Source of the DNA: Gammaproteobacteria bacterium RIFCSPHIGHO2_12_FULL_63_22
GTDB lineage: Bacteria; Pseudomonadota; Gammaproteobacteria; Xanthomonadales; Xanthomonadaceae
Assembly (NCBI GenBank): GCA_001801685.1
Contig: MGYJ01000002.1
Span: 38,216-102,215, forward strand
Length of the DNA: 64,000 nucleotides
Direction of reading: 5' to 3'
Shown in pieces: positions 50,383 to 61,522 of the stretch. Positions within the stretch are counted from its first letter, which is position 1; each line of letters opens with the position of its first letter. Both the position numbers and the translations under genes were made by a program. The notes under the pieces were generated by a model. That model did no database searches and was not told the DNA's origin. It saw only the letters and a program-made list of their open reading frames with translations.

Positions 50383-51168
50383 CTACATCTGGCGGAAATG
50401 GTGCAAGTAGGTGCGGCTGACGGGCAGCACTTCGGAGCGGCCCTTGAGATGTATATGCGCGGTCTCGTTCTCACCCCGCGTGACGTGGCTGATCGCCCGA
50501 AGGCTGACGACCACGGCACGGTGCACCTGAATAAATTGCGCGGGGTCGAGCTGCGCCAGCAGGTCCTTCAGGGACACGCGGATCAGGGCTTCACCCGGCT
50601 TGCCACCGTCACCGCGCCAGGCGACCAACGTGTATTTTTCGTCGGCACGCAGGTAGTCGATCTCCTCGGCAGGAATCAGGCGTAGCGACTGCCCCACGGA
50701 CGCGCGAATCCAACGCATGGGTTCAGGGCTGGCGCGCTTTTGCAATTGCACAGCCAATTGTTCCAGCAGCGCTTCGCTGGCCGTCGCCGGTTGCACCGCG
50801 CGTAGCCGCTCCTGCAATCGCGCCACCGTGCTGGCAAGACGCGCGGGTTCAACGGGCTTCACCAGGTAATCAAGTGCACCCTGCTCGAAGGCCTGCACCG
50901 CGTACTGGTCGTAGGCGGTGACAAAGACCAAATGCGCGCGCCCCCCGATGTGGCGGGCCGCTTCAACACCCGAAAGGCCGGGCATGTGCACATCGAGAAA
51001 GCACACGTCCGGTTGCAAGGCCTCGAAGCGGTCGACTGCCTCTCGACCGTTGCGCGCCTGCGCCACCACCTCCAATTCGGGCCAGGCTTGCGCCAGGAGT
51101 CGTGTGAGCGCCTTGCGCAGCAGGGGCTCGTCGTCCGCAACCAGGGCCGTGGGACGTCGCGGGGTCAT
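50383..51168 (-). CDS. LytTR-family response regulator
   Basis: Two-domain regulator of 261 residues. The receiver (about 7-125) has the acidic pair Asp12-Asp13, phospho-acceptor Asp59 (FLDVHMPG) and Lys in YLVKPVEP. The C-terminal LytTR DNA-binding domain spans about 160-261 (IPAEEIDYLRADEKYTLV, FIQVHRAVVVSLRAI, LPVSRTYLHHFR). Typical of AlgR/LytR regulators. Its ATG overlaps the stop of the histidine-kinase gene (ATGA), giving a coupled pair. An upstream in-frame extension into the kinase gene is rejected. Confidence 0.95.
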   Translation of the reverse strand: MTPRRPTALVADDEPLLRKALTRLLAQAWPELEVVAQARNGREAVDRFEALQPDVCFLDVHMPGLSGVEAARHIGGRAHLVFVTAYDQYAVQAFEQGALDYLVKPVEPARLASTVARLQERLRAVQPATASEALLEQLAVQLQKRASPEPMRWIRASVGQSLRLIPAEEIDYLRADEKYTLVAWRGDGGKPGEALIRVSLKDLLAQLDPAQFIQVHRAVVVSLRAISHVTRGENETAHIHLKGRSEVLPVSRTYLHHFRQM

Positions 51169-52247
51169 GGCGAACCTTGCGCGGCCGGAAACTCCACTTC
51201 GGCGCAGACCCCATGCGGCGCCAGCGCGGAAAGGCTCAAGCTGGCGTCGCCGTGATACGCCAGTTGCAGACGCTCGCGCAAGTTGGACAGGCCCGTGCCC
51301 AATCCACCACCGGACGCCAGCAGTCCGATGCCGGTGTCGATCACTTCGGCGCGGCAACGACCGTCGCGCAGGCGTACGCGCACTTCGATCCGTCCGCCCT
51401 CCTCGCTCGGGTCGATGCCATGCCTGACGGCGTTCTCGACCAGGGTCAACAGCGTCATGGGCGGGCAATCCATCGGCAAGGCTGCGTCATCGGCTTGCAC
51501 CATGAACTGCAGGCGATCGGGCATGCGCATGTGCATCAGCTCCAGATAAGAACGCACAAGCTCGACCTCTTGCCCAAGCGTGGTGGCCTTCGCATTCAGC
51601 CGCGGCACCGCTGCACGCAGGTAAGCAATCAGGTGGCCCAGCACGGCAGACGCTTTTGGCGATCCCGAATCCACCAGCTCGCGGACATTTGCCAGCGTGT
51701 TGAACAGGAAATGCGGCTCGACCTGCGCCTGCAACAATCGCAGGCGAGTTTCGACGGCATTGCGCTGCAAGTGGCTTCGTTCCAGTTCGAAAGACAGCGC
51801 CTGCCGCTGCGCCGCGCCGCTGATCTGCCGATACAAGGCCGACATCGCGATCCACGGCGACAGCAGGATGCTGATTCCGAAGATCATTCGGAATCCAGAC
51901 ATTCGCAAGGAGTTGCTCGGCCACGGCACGCTGTCGCCGACGGTCGTCACCGAATAGGCGATCGCCAGCGAGAATGGCACGACGACCGCTACCGCCACGA
52001 CTTGCAACACCCAGCGCGCCAGCCAACGCGGCAAACGTGCAGGCCAGCGCTCGAACAGGCCGAATACCAACAACTGGCCAAATCCGACGAACAGCAGGCG
52101 CACCAGGAACACTGCCCATGACGACTTCCAGCTCGGCAGGAAAATCAGGCTCACCAGCACGCTGGTGAACAATACGACCCGCAGGCGCGGCCAGCCGAAC
52201 ATGGGCGCAAAGGCTTGTGGAATGGGTGGAGGGATCGCAGCAGCCAT
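51165..52247 (-). CDS. LytS/YehU-type sensor histidine kinase
   Basis: Membrane sensor kinase of 360 residues. Four hydrophobic segments fill about residues 20-140. The His_kinase domain begins with QAQVEPHFLFNTLANVREL, giving phospho-acceptor His179, followed by an HATPase module (LVENAVRHGI, IDTGIGLLASGGGLGTGLSNLRERL). It pairs with the LytTR regulator encoded immediately downstream. The signal is unknown; no target gene with an obvious LytTR site was identified. It is divergent from the small membrane protein at 52400. Confidence 0.93.
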   Translation of the reverse strand: MAAAIPPPIPQAFAPMFGWPRLRVVLFTSVLVSLIFLPSWKSSWAVFLVRLLFVGFGQLLVFGLFERWPARLPRWLARWVLQVVAVAVVVPFSLAIAYSVTTVGDSVPWPSNSLRMSGFRMIFGISILLSPWIAMSALYRQISGAAQRQALSFELERSHLQRNAVETRLRLLQAQVEPHFLFNTLANVRELVDSGSPKASAVLGHLIAYLRAAVPRLNAKATTLGQEVELVRSYLELMHMRMPDRLQFMVQADDAALPMDCPPMTLLTLVENAVRHGIDPSEEGGRIEVRVRLRDGRCRAEVIDTGIGLLASGGGLGTGLSNLRERLQLAYHGDASLSLSALAPHGVCAEVEFPAAQGSP

Positions 52248-52399
52248 GGCTAGACGATAGCAAGGAACGCCCTGGCAGGAGGCGCGGCCTATCCTGCCAA
52301 TTCGTGGCTCGACCCCATGGGCCCGTTGTCCGTCGCAACCCGCTGGTCGTCGTGCCGCGATTGGGCAATGGTCGGATGAAACCCGGCCGGAGTCCGAAC

Positions 52400-53092
52400 A
52401 TGATCTTGCTACCCGTCCATGTCATGGCAGGCATGCTGGCGTTGGCGTCGGGAGCGGTGGCCATGGCCGTCCTGAAGGGCGGCAGCCTGCATCGCAAGGC
52501 TGGCCGGATTTTCGTGGGCGCCATGTGGTTCATGTCCGCCATCGGTGCCGGAATGGCCGCCGTCAGCGACAAGCGAGGAACAGTGGTAACGGTGTTGGCC
52601 GGACTGTTGACCTTCTATCTTGTCAGCACCGCGTTGCTAACCATGCGCCGCCCTGTGCAGGAAGCGCGGGAGTGGATCACCGGCTTCATGATGATGGGGC
52701 TATCGGTTGGCGTTTCCGCCTTTGGGCTGGGCTTGGCCGCGTTGTCCGGCGTTGGCGGCAGGCTGGATGGACTGCCCCCCGCACTGTATTTCGTGTTCGG
52801 CTTCGTAGCCTTGTCGGCTGCACTGCTCGATGCCCGCATGCTGGCAGTCGGCAGCATCGACGGCGTCCACCGCCTGGCCCGTCACATCTGGCGAATGGAA
52901 TTCGCGATGTTCATTGCCACCGCATCCTTCTTCCTCGGACAGGCCAAGCAATTTCCCGAGCCCATTCGCAAGTCAGGTTTGCTCGCCATTCCAGTGCTGA
53001 TGGTCGTGCTGCACCTGGCCTATTGGCTGGTGCGCGTGCTGATCAAGCGTCGCAACCTCGCGACCGCTGCGCGCAGCAACACACGGGAGTAA
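52400..53092 (+). CDS. DUF2306-like integral membrane protein
   Basis: A 230-residue membrane protein with seven to eight hydrophobic segments and a conserved HRKAGRIFVGAMW loop followed by MEFAMFIATASFF, as seen in DUF2306-like proteins (possible heme or quinone contacts through HxxxGR and late His residues). Function unknown. The ATG at 52400 has GGAG seven bases upstream; an in-frame ATG eight codons earlier is less well placed. It is divergent from the kinase. A second protein with the same HR(W/K)xGRxF motif is coded at 53635. Confidence 0.8.
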   Translation: MILLPVHVMAGMLALASGAVAMAVLKGGSLHRKAGRIFVGAMWFMSAIGAGMAAVSDKRGTVVTVLAGLLTFYLVSTALLTMRRPVQEAREWITGFMMMGLSVGVSAFGLGLAALSGVGGRLDGLPPALYFVFGFVALSAALLDARMLAVGSIDGVHRLARHIWRMEFAMFIATASFFLGQAKQFPEPIRKSGLLAIPVLMVVLHLAYWLVRVLIKRRNLATAARSNTRE

Positions 53093-53175
53093 ATCCCGCC
53101 TCGCGATAGTTTCGCAGCAAGGATTCCTGCGACAACTCGCGAGTCGTGATCGCTGACGTTTCCATGGTGCCGCCC

Positions 53176-53638
53176 TTACCTGGTGGTGCAAGGGGTGGCT
53201 TCCGCCGGTGCTTCCCAAGGCGTGCCGCGCAGGCCATGGCGGGCGCACACGTGTCGGCGGCGGTGTAGGGGCAGCTGAAGGTAGGCGCAATGGGCGGCTT
53301 CGTACCAGGCGCGGCTTGTACGGCCTTGAGCGCGGCGACGTAACGGCCAAGCGCCTCGGCCCGATCGGAAGTTCGGGTGGTGTCACACGCCATGAACCGG
53401 GACTGTTTCGCCGCCGCAACCATCAGCCCGGCGCTGCCCGCCTCGCAGTCGGCGATGACGCGCTCACGCCACATCTGCTGTGAATCGGTCAATTTCGTTT
53501 CGGCGTTGTCGAACTGGGGCCGGCGAGTTCGCATGCCTCGGCGTCTTTTGCCTTCGGATCAACCGCGCAAGGCGCGTGCGCGTGGACGCCGCCAGCCGTG
53601 GCGAACAGTACCAGCGCAAGTAGGAGCTTTTTGGTCAT
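53176..53638 (-). pseudogene. LprI/DUF1311-like exported protein, frameshifted
   Basis: The ATG at 53638 opens a frame with a signal peptide (MTKKLLLALVLFATAGG...HA) and DPKAKDAEACELAGP, then runs into a stop within about 10 codons. One base out of frame, the protein continues sensibly (QFDNAETKLTDSQQMWRER, DCEAGSAG, RFMACDTT, TSDRAEALGRY), a DUF1311/LprI pattern with its Trp and Cys residues. The shift falls at a run of four C (G at 53516-53519). A second change of frame near 53235 would give an end (RGTPWEAPAEATPCTTR) at 53176; this is less certain. Either a broken gene or an indel in the assembly. The start overlaps the upstream DUF2306 gene stop. Confidence 0.65.
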
Positions 53639-54462
53639 GCGCCGCTGATCATCTTTTGCGAAAACTCGCCAAACACGATCATGCCAAGCGTCATGACCAG
53701 CGTGCAGGCGATGACCAGCATCGATACGGCGACCTTCACAGGCCGACGGCCACTGGCCTGTGCGAAGAAGTACAGCTCAAGCACGGCCAGCGGCACGAGG
53801 AAACTTCCGAACTTCCAGAACTGGAAAAATGCGTCGACTGTTCCGGGCCCATGGCCCAGGGCCTTGGCGAGCACGAAGTAGGCAAAGAAGCCGACCCGCA
53901 CGAACCACTGGCCGTTGGACAGCAGGTACAAGCGCAGGGCCCACTTGCGATGCACGCTGGACTTTCGCCTTCGGACGGCCACGAAGGCAGCAGCGCCACA
54001 GGCGAGGATCAACAACCCGTTCAGCGATGTCGCCATTTCTTCAAGTCGGGTCGGCGCGGGGCCGCGTATCCAGACGAGATAGAAGCCGGACAGTACCAGT
54101 CCGAGCACTGTCATCAGGAATAGCCGACCGTTCCACCGATGGAAGACCGGGAACCGATTGCGCACCGCCGGCAGCAACTGCAGTGCGCCCGCGAGCGCAA
54201 TGATCCCTGCGGCCAGCGCGTGGCTGGCGAACGTGAAGTTGCCGACCGAGTCTCCGGCAACATAAGGCGTGCGCCCAAAGGCGATCAGTCGATTCCAGAC
54301 TTCAAGGTCGCCAGTGACCACCGAGGACCCATAGAACGCGGCCAGGTAGTAGAAGAAGGCCCACTGGCCCAGGATCATCGCCAGCAGCCACGCCGCGGCC
54401 GAAAGGCCCAGGACGTCGATCGGGCGCGAACGCGCGGATTCGACCGTTTGCGGATTCAACAT
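53635..54462 (-). CDS. DUF2306-family membrane protein
   Basis: A 275-residue integral membrane protein with seven hydrophobic segments. The HRWNGRLFLMTVLGLVLSGFYL motif and HRKWALRLYLLSNGQWFVRVG are typical of DUF2306 proteins, whose histidines may bind heme; function is not established. The ATG at 54462 has a GGGGGGA ribosome site. The stop overlaps the start of the frameshifted LprI-like gene (ATGA), so the two were made as a coupled pair. It follows the ABC export operon by about 150 bp in opposite reading order on the same strand. Confidence 0.85.
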   Translation of the reverse strand: MLNPQTVESARSRPIDVLGLSAAAWLLAMILGQWAFFYYLAAFYGSSVVTGDLEVWNRLIAFGRTPYVAGDSVGNFTFASHALAAGIIALAGALQLLPAVRNRFPVFHRWNGRLFLMTVLGLVLSGFYLVWIRGPAPTRLEEMATSLNGLLILACGAAAFVAVRRRKSSVHRKWALRLYLLSNGQWFVRVGFFAYFVLAKALGHGPGTVDAFFQFWKFGSFLVPLAVLELYFFAQASGRRPVKVAVSMLVIACTLVMTLGMIVFGEFSQKMISGA

Positions 54463-54616
54463 TTCCCCCCCATGAGCGGGGAAATACTCCCCATGCACTT
54501 GTCAGGGCAGGACCTTCCTCGCCAGCACGTCGCGACGCAATGACGATGCGATGAGCGACGGAATGAGCGGGTTCGGGCACGATCCGCGGACGCAGACGCA
54601 GACGGCCATCGCGCTT

Positions 54617-55833
54617 TTACTCGTAGCGTAGCGCCTCGATCGGATCCAGTCCTGCGGCCTTCGAGGCAGGCATGATGCCGAACACGATGCCGACCAGCGC
54701 GGAAAATCCGGCGGCCGCGAACACTACCCACAGCGGCACCGACGCCGGCGGAAAGTTCGGGATCAATGCGGCGACGCCCATTCCGGTCAGCCAGCCCAGT
54801 ACGATGCCGATCAGTCCGCCGAGCAACGCCAGCAGTCCAGCTTCGGCCAGGAACTGCACGAGGATGTCGCGGCGAGTCGCGCCGAGCGCCTTCAGGATTC
54901 CGATCTCGCGCGTTCGCTCGGTCACCGACACCAGCATTATGTTCATGATGCCGATGCCGCCGACCAGCAGCGAAATGCCGACGATGCCGCCAAGCACCGC
55001 CGTGGTCATCGCCGCGAACTCCTCGAAACTCTTGAGCGCCGATTCCGCGGACTGGATGCGGAAGTCATCCTCCTGCCCCGGCTTGAGCTTGTGCGATTGC
55101 CGGATCGCGCGCTTCACCCGCTCGCGCAGGGCATCAACCTCGGCCAGGTCGCTGGCGGTGAATGAGATGGACATGCGCGGCCGGTTGCTGGCGCCGGTCA
55201 TCGTTCGCCCTACATCGAAGGGAATGACGACGTAGTTGTCCTGGCTCATGCCGAACACTTCGCCGCGGCGTTCCATCACGCCGATCACCTTGAACCAGTC
55301 GCTGCCGATGCGGATGAACTCGCCCACCGGATCGCGCGGCAGTTCCAGTTTCTCGCGCACCTCGGCGCCGATGACGACGACGCGCCGGCGACTCTTGTCG
55401 TCGCTGGCTACGAGGAACCGGCCAACCTCGGGATATAGCGCTTGCACGTCGGTGAATTCCGACGACGTCGCCAGCACCTGCGCCATGGCCGTGCGCCCAC
55501 GCACGGTAATGGCGGGCACCGGCACGGCTGCCGTCGGCACGACCTTGCCAACACCGGCCACGCGGTGACGAAGCACGTCGACGTCCTCGAAGGTCAGGAA
55601 GTTCTCCCTGCCCATCACCGCCTCGTTGAAGGGCGTGTGTGCCTGCAGGGTCAGCGTGCTGCCGCCGATGTCGGCGAACTGCGCGGTGACGAAGGCCGAG
55701 AAGCCCTGGATCAGCGACACCACGGCGATCACCGACGCCGTGCCGATCAGGATGCCAAGCGTGGTCAGGAAGCTGCGCATGCGATGCGCCAGAAGGCTGG
55801 TCAGGGCGGCGCGGAAGGCTTCGAGGTAGGCGG

Positions 55834-55837
<4 letters not shown>
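54617..55837 (-). CDS. ABC transporter permease, MacB/FtsX type
   Basis: Inner-membrane permease of 406 residues with one N-terminal transmembrane helix (about 17-42, [21 protein letters not shown]), a large MacB periplasmic core domain (about 45-275) and three C-terminal helices (about 285-400; [24 protein letters not shown] is the conserved cytoplasmic loop). In E. coli MacB the ATPase is fused to this part; here it is a separate gene whose stop overlaps this start (ATGA). With the adaptor it should form a tripartite exporter; no TolC-like gene is nearby. Confidence 0.93.
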
Positions 55838-56525
<688 letters not shown>

Positions 56526-56529
<4 letters not shown>

Positions 56530-57737
56530 TCGGCGCCGGACTCCGCGTCCTCGTCTTCGTCCTTGCCCTTGGCGTCCGCCGGCCGCTCGCGCACACGGTC
56601 GCCATCGACCAGACCGCGCAAGGTCCGCGCGGGACCGGTGATGACCCGATCACCGGACTTGAGTCCCGCAGTAATCCCTTCCCAACGATCGTCGGACAGC
56701 CCGACCTTGACGACAATACGACGCGCGACGCCGTCGCGCTCGACCCACGCAAAGCGCTCGCTCCTGCCATCTTCCTTCTCGTCGGTGCCCACGGCTTCAA
56801 CCGGAACCGCCAGGCGCGCGTCGCCGCTGCCGAGGAAGATGTCGGCGCGAGCACTCATGCCGGAACGCAGTTCCAGGTCCTTCGGCGGCTTGATCAGCGC
56901 GATCACCTCGTAGGCGCGCGCCTGGTTCTCGAGCGTGGGCGCGAGTGCGATTCGCTGCACCTTGCCCTTCAGCGCGGTTTCCGGAAACGCAGTCGCGTAG
57001 ACATCCACGTCCTGGCCGACAACGATTCGGGCGATGTCGGCCTCGTCGACCTTCAGCTCGGCCTGGATCGCCGAGGTGTCGGCGATCTTCATCAGGTTTG
57101 CGCCGGCCAACGCGTTGGTTGACGGAATAGCCGTCTCGCCAACCTTGATCGGCAGGCTGACGATGGTGCCCGCGATCGGCGAACGGATGTCGGTCTTCTG
57201 CAATTGCTCGCCCGCCTCGCTCAGCACGGCGTCGGCGCGGCGCAAGGCCTCTTCACTGCTGCGCAGCTCGACGCGAGCGAGGTCGCGCGCGTTGCGCAGG
57301 TCGTCGTACTCACTCTGGCCGATCATCTTGCGCTTGAACAACTCGTCGCCGCGCACGAGCCGCTTCTCGGCAAGCGCCAACGCCAGCCGTTGCCGCTCGA
57401 TGCTGATCACGCCCTGTCGCCGGCTGGCTTGTTCGCGTTCGATCGCGTTGCGGTAAGTCTCCGGATCCAGCGTCAGCAGAAGCTGTCCCTTCTGAACGGT
57501 GTCGCCTTCGGCGACGTGGATGTCGCGCACCTTGGCCACCAGTTCGGACGTGAGGTTCACTTCTTCCAGGTAGGCCAGCACGCCCGATGCAAGAATGGTC
57601 GGGCGGATGTCTTGCTCCGCCGCCACGGCGATATCCACTTCCTTGCTGGAGTCGCCGCGGGTTGCCTTGATCAGCAGAGGCACCGCGATCACGGCCACGA
57701 GCAACCCGGCGACAAGAAACTTCCTGTTCAACTTCAT
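56526..57737 (-). CDS. MacA-like periplasmic adaptor (HlyD family)
   Basis: Membrane-anchored adaptor of 403 residues. N-terminal anchor about 7-25 ([17 protein letters not shown]). Lipoyl/barrel-sandwich halves ([16 protein letters not shown] and [18 protein letters not shown]) flank a helical hairpin (about 95-170; [32 protein letters not shown]). The C-terminal part is acidic and charged ([14 protein letters not shown]). The ATG at 57737 is chosen at the anchor. It bridges the permease to an outer-membrane channel. It follows the YIP1-like gene by 13 bp and overlaps the ATPase start by four bases. Confidence 0.92.
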
Positions 57738-57750
57738 CAGGTCGTCCGGC

Positions 57751-58428
57751 TCAGAGTGCTGCGAACAGGGCCATGCCGCCAAAAATCAGCACGAGCGGCA
57801 ACAGGACGACGAAAAACGCCTGGCCCCAGCTGGTGCGGAACCAGGTCTTCCAGCCGAGCGCCGCCAGGAACGAGGTCCAGATGTTGATCAGGCTGAAGCT
57901 CTTGGCCAGCGTTGACCAGTCGTGGTCCATGGGCAGCTGCACCAGCAAGGGATCGACGCTGAGCATTTGCAGGCTCTCGTAGGACGTTTGCGGGGAGCTG
58001 ATGTACGTGCCGATGATCGACACCACCGCGACCACCACCATCGGAAGGCTCGACCAGGTCGTCAGCGCGAGGCCGCGCCGGAAAGTGACGGGGTGCCCGC
58101 CGACCTTGCCCGCCAACAGGTAATACAAAGCCACCAGCGAATAGATGATGGCGAAGGTCAGCAACGTTGTCGCTGCCGTGATCCATGCCAGCGTGCGGGC
58201 GCCCGGCATGAACTTCTGCATCTGGGCGATTTCGCTGGCGCTCATGTCCTTGCCGATCGCCTGGATCTGGTAGTCGGCGAACCAGACCGGGTCGACGTGG
58301 AGGAAGTACAGCACCGCGGCCAGGGTGATTGCGCCCGCCACCACCAGTGCCGGCAGCAGGAAGGTCGGCCGCTCCTTGAGCTGGGTCCAGACTTTCGTCG
58401 GCTCCAGGAAAATATCGATCATCTGCAT
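57751..58428 (-). CDS. YIP1-family membrane protein
   Basis: Inner-membrane protein of 225 residues with five hydrophobic segments. The start MIDIFLEPTKVWTQLKERPT and the FSLINIWTSFLAALGWKTW end are typical of bacterial YIP1-domain proteins that precede MacA/MacB-type operons in Xanthomonadales. Role unknown, perhaps in assembly or membrane placement of the exporter. The ATG at 58428 has GGGGAG upstream. First gene of the operon with the adaptor, ATPase and permease. Confidence 0.85.
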   Translation of the reverse strand: MQMIDIFLEPTKVWTQLKERPTFLLPALVVAGAITLAAVLYFLHVDPVWFADYQIQAIGKDMSASEIAQMQKFMPGARTLAWITAATTLLTFAIIYSLVALYYLLAGKVGGHPVTFRRGLALTTWSSLPMVVVAVVSIIGTYISSPQTSYESLQMLSVDPLLVQLPMDHDWSTLAKSFSLINIWTSFLAALGWKTWFRTSWGQAFFVVLLPLVLIFGGMALFAAL

Positions 58429-58487
58429 TCCAAGCTCCCCTTGTAACCCGTGATCCGGATGTGAAGGATACCCTGTGAACTTGCCGA

Positions 58488-59852
58488 TCAATAGGCAAAC
58501 TCGCGGAATACCGGATCCACCGATCCGTTCCATTCGCCATGGAACAAGGCAAGCTTGCGTTCCGCCGGCGTTTCGTTGGCCAGCGCAAACTCGATCAGCG
58601 GTTCCAGGAAAACCGCCTCGGTCGCGCCCGTCTTGTTCAAGCGCGCGCGGCGCGACAAACCTTGTCCGGCAATCTTCAATGCCTCCAATGCAAGGTCGCG
58701 CACCGTGCCATTGCGGAACGGCAGCTTCAGCGCGTGCTTCGGCACGCCATCGCGCAGGGCATTGCGCTCGACCATCGTGAAATCCTTCACCAGGTCCCAC
58801 GCGGCATCCAGCGCCTCGTCGTCATACAGCAGGCCGACCCAGAACGCCGGCAACGCGCACAGGCGATTCCACGGGCCGCCGTCGGCGCCGCGCATCTCCA
58901 GGTACTTCTTCAGCCGCACTTCCGGGAAGGCCGTGGTCATGTGGTCGGCCCAGTCCTTCATCGTCGGCAACGCGCCCGGCAACACTGGCAACTTGCCCGC
59001 CATGAAATCCTTGAAGCTCAGGCCCGCGCAGTCGATGTACTCGCCACCGCGATAGGTGAAGTACATCGGCACGTCCAGCAGGTAATCAACGTAGCGCTCG
59101 AAGCCGAAGCCGTCCTCGAAAACGAAATCGAGCATGCCGGTGCGATCGGGATCGGTGTCGGTCCAGATGTGCGATCGATAGCTCAGGTAGCCGTTGGGCT
59201 TGCCTTCGGTAAACGGCGAATCGGCAAACAATGCCGTCGCAATCGGCTGCAAGGCCAGCGACACGCGGAATTTCTTCACCATGTCGGCTTCGGACGAAAA
59301 ATCGAGGTTGACCTGCACCGTGCAGGTGCGCGTCATCATGTCCAGGCCCAGGTTGCCGACCTTGGGCATGTAGTCGCGCATGATCTGGTAACGGCCCTTG
59401 GGCATCCAGGGCATGTCCTCGCGCTTCCACTTCGGCTGGAAGCCCATGCCCAGGAAGCCGAGGCCGATTTCTTCAGCGACGGTTTTTACTTCCTTCAGGT
59501 GCGCGGTGGTTTCGCAGCAGGTCTGGTGGATGTTGTCGAGCATCGCGCCCGAGAGTTCGAACTGGCCTGCGGGCTCCAGGGTGATCGATCCGCCATCGCG
59601 CAGCAGGGCGATGACCTTGCCGTGTTCTTCCACCGGCTGCCAGCCAAAGCGGGTCAGGCCACGCAGCATGGCCTCGATGCCTTGCGGGCCTTCGTAGGTG
59701 GGCGGGCGCAGGTCGTCCAGGCGAAAGCCGAACTTCTCGTGCTCGGTGCCGATCTTCCATTGCTCGGGCGGGCGGCTGCCGCTGGCGTGGAACTCGACCA
59801 GCTCGTGACGGCTGGTGATCGGCGAATCCTTGACATTGCTCGGACTGGACAC
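58488..59852 (-). CDS. gshA: Glutamate-cysteine ligase (plant/proteobacterial type)
   Basis: First enzyme of glutathione synthesis, cytoplasmic, 454 residues, of the group shared by plants and many proteobacteria rather than the E. coli GshA type. Visible are [77 protein letters not shown], and [27 protein letters not shown]. The GTG at 59852 with GGGGAAG upstream is the likely start. No gshB is in the window; the Grx4 protein at 14 kb would be a user of glutathione. Confidence 0.96.
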   Translation of the reverse strand: MSSPSNVKDSPITSRHELVEFHASGSRPPEQWKIGTEHEKFGFRLDDLRPPTYEGPQGIEAMLRGLTRFGWQPVEEHGKVIALLRDGGSITLEPAGQFELSGAMLDNIHQTCCETTAHLKEVKTVAEEIGLGFLGMGFQPKWKREDMPWMPKGRYQIMRDYMPKVGNLGLDMMTRTCTVQVNLDFSSEADMVKKFRVSLALQPIATALFADSPFTEGKPNGYLSYRSHIWTDTDPDRTGMLDFVFEDGFGFERYVDYLLDVPMYFTYRGGEYIDCAGLSFKDFMAGKLPVLPGALPTMKDWADHMTTAFPEVRLKKYLEMRGADGGPWNRLCALPAFWVGLLYDDEALDAAWDLVKDFTMVERNALRDGVPKHALKLPFRNGTVRDLALEALKIAGQGLSRRARLNKTGATEAVFLEPLIEFALANETPAERKLALFHGEWNGSVDPVFREFAY

Positions 59853-59892
59853 GGTGCTTCCCCTTAGTCTCCGCAATCTGGGGGCGAGCCCC

Positions 59893-59898
59893 TACAAT
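59893..59898 (+). promoter_or_regulatory. Possible -10 element of the OppA-like gene
   Basis: TACAAT lies 40 bp before the GTG start at 59933, in the divergent spacer with gshA. The -35 is not convincing. Confidence 0.35.
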
Positions 59899-59932
59899 CG
59901 CAAGTGATGACCTGCCAGTCTAGCCAACCCTC

Positions 59933-61522
59933 GTGAAACCCGCCTTCATCCTGGGCCTGCTGCTGTTGCTTGGCAGCGGCACGACGGCGGCGCGGTCCTC
60001 GCTGGACGACAACGCCCTGCAACGTGGCAACGGGCCGGAGCCGTCCACCCTGGATGCGCATCGCTGCCCTGAAGTGGCCTGCGGCAATATACTGCGCGAC
60101 CTGTATGAAGGCCTGGTGGCAGAAGACGCGCGCGGCCAGGTCATTCCGGGCATGGCGGAACGCTGGGTCGTTTCCGCCGATGGCCGGCAATGGACCTTCC
60201 ACCTGCGTCCCGGCTTGCGCTGGAGCAACGGCCAGCCGCTGACCGCCGGCCAGGTCGTCGCCAGTTTCCGCCGCGCCTTCGAACCGGCCACGGCGGCGCC
60301 CTTCGCCGTGCATTTCGACGCGATAAAAAACGCAACCCGCGTCCTGCGCGGTGAAGCGCCGCCGGGTGCGATCGGCATCGTGGCGCCGGACGAGCGCACC
60401 GTGGTCTTCCGCCTCGATCGCAGCGCGGCCTTGCCGCAGCTGCTGTTGTTGCCGATTGCCTATCCCGTGTACCTGCCCGCGCTGCGCGAGTTCGGCGCAC
60501 AACACACGCGTCCGGGCAAGCTGGTCAGCAATGGCGCCTACCGGCTCGCGCAATGGGCGCCGCAAGCGTCGGTGACGCTGCTGCGCAACCCCCGGTTTCG
60601 CGAGGCGCCCGCCATCGCGCGCATTGATTTCCTGGTGACGGAAGACGCCGCCAGTGAATTGCAGCGCTTCCAGGCCGGCGGCCTGCATATCACCGAAACC
60701 GTGCCACCACAGCCCTTGCCACAATTGCGCAAGCGCTTCGGCGCGCAACTGCGCATCAGCCCGTACCTGGGATCGATGTGGCTCGGCCTGAACCTGGCGC
60801 AGCCGCCGATGCGCGGCAATCCGTCGCTGCGCGAAGCGCTGTCGCTGGCGATCGATCGCGACAAGCTGACGCGCTACATCACCGGCCTGGGCGAAACGCC
60901 AGCCTACGGCGTGGTGCCGCCCGGCGTTGCCGACTACACGCCCGCCGCCCTTCCCTGGTCGCGCAATACGCAAGCCGCGCGTGAAGCCCTGGCGCGGCAA
61001 CGCTACCGCGCGGCCGGTTATTCCGATGCCAAACCCTTGCAGATCGAACTTCGCTACAACACGTCCACGCCGCACCGCCGCCTGAACCTGGCCGTCGCGG
61101 CGATGTGGCGCGAGGTGTTGGGCGCGCGCGTCACGCTGCGCAATGAAGAATGGAAAGTGTTCGTCGGCAATCGCAAGCAACGGGTGATTACCCAGGCCTT
61201 TCGCGGCGGCTGGATCGCCGACGTGAACGATGCGCGCAATTTCCTGGCCAATTTTGAAACCGGCAGCGTCACCAACTGGAGCGGCCTGGCCGATCCGGCC
61301 TTCGATGCCTTGCTGAAGGCCGCGGACAATGCGGCATCGCCTGCGCTTCGATCCGCCGCCTTGCGCCGCGCCGAGGCCCATCTGTTGGCGCGGCATGCCG
61401 TGGTGCCGGTTTATTTCTACACGTCCAAGCACCTGGTTCGCCCCGAGGTCCAAGGCTTCGAGGCCAACCCGCTCGACCACCATCCCAGCCGCTTCCTTTC
61501 CATCCTGCCGGTGGCACGATGA
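59933..61522 (+). CDS. Peptide/oligopeptide ABC transporter substrate-binding protein (OppA-like)
   Basis: Exported extracytoplasmic solute-binding protein of family 5, 529 residues. Signal peptide about 1-20 (GTTAARS). The body is typical (LYEGLVAEDARGQVIPGMAERW, WTFHLRPGLRWSNGQPLTAGQV, YLGSMWLGLNLAQPPM, RDKLTRYITGLGETPAYGVVPPGV, VIPVYF-like VVPVYFYTSKHL). It begins with GTG. It is closest in shape to OppA/MppA. The stop overlaps the ATG of the permease gene (ATGA). No OppC, OppD or OppF gene follows. Confidence 0.92.
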   Translation: MKPAFILGLLLLLGSGTTAARSSLDDNALQRGNGPEPSTLDAHRCPEVACGNILRDLYEGLVAEDARGQVIPGMAERWVVSADGRQWTFHLRPGLRWSNGQPLTAGQVVASFRRAFEPATAAPFAVHFDAIKNATRVLRGEAPPGAIGIVAPDERTVVFRLDRSAALPQLLLLPIAYPVYLPALREFGAQHTRPGKLVSNGAYRLAQWAPQASVTLLRNPRFREAPAIARIDFLVTEDAASELQRFQAGGLHITETVPPQPLPQLRKRFGAQLRISPYLGSMWLGLNLAQPPMRGNPSLREALSLAIDRDKLTRYITGLGETPAYGVVPPGVADYTPAALPWSRNTQAAREALARQRYRAAGYSDAKPLQIELRYNTSTPHRRLNLAVAAMWREVLGARVTLRNEEWKVFVGNRKQRVITQAFRGGWIADVNDARNFLANFETGSVTNWSGLADPAFDALLKAADNAASPALRSAALRRAEAHLLARHAVVPVYFYTSKHLVRPEVQGFEANPLDHHPSRFLSILPVAR

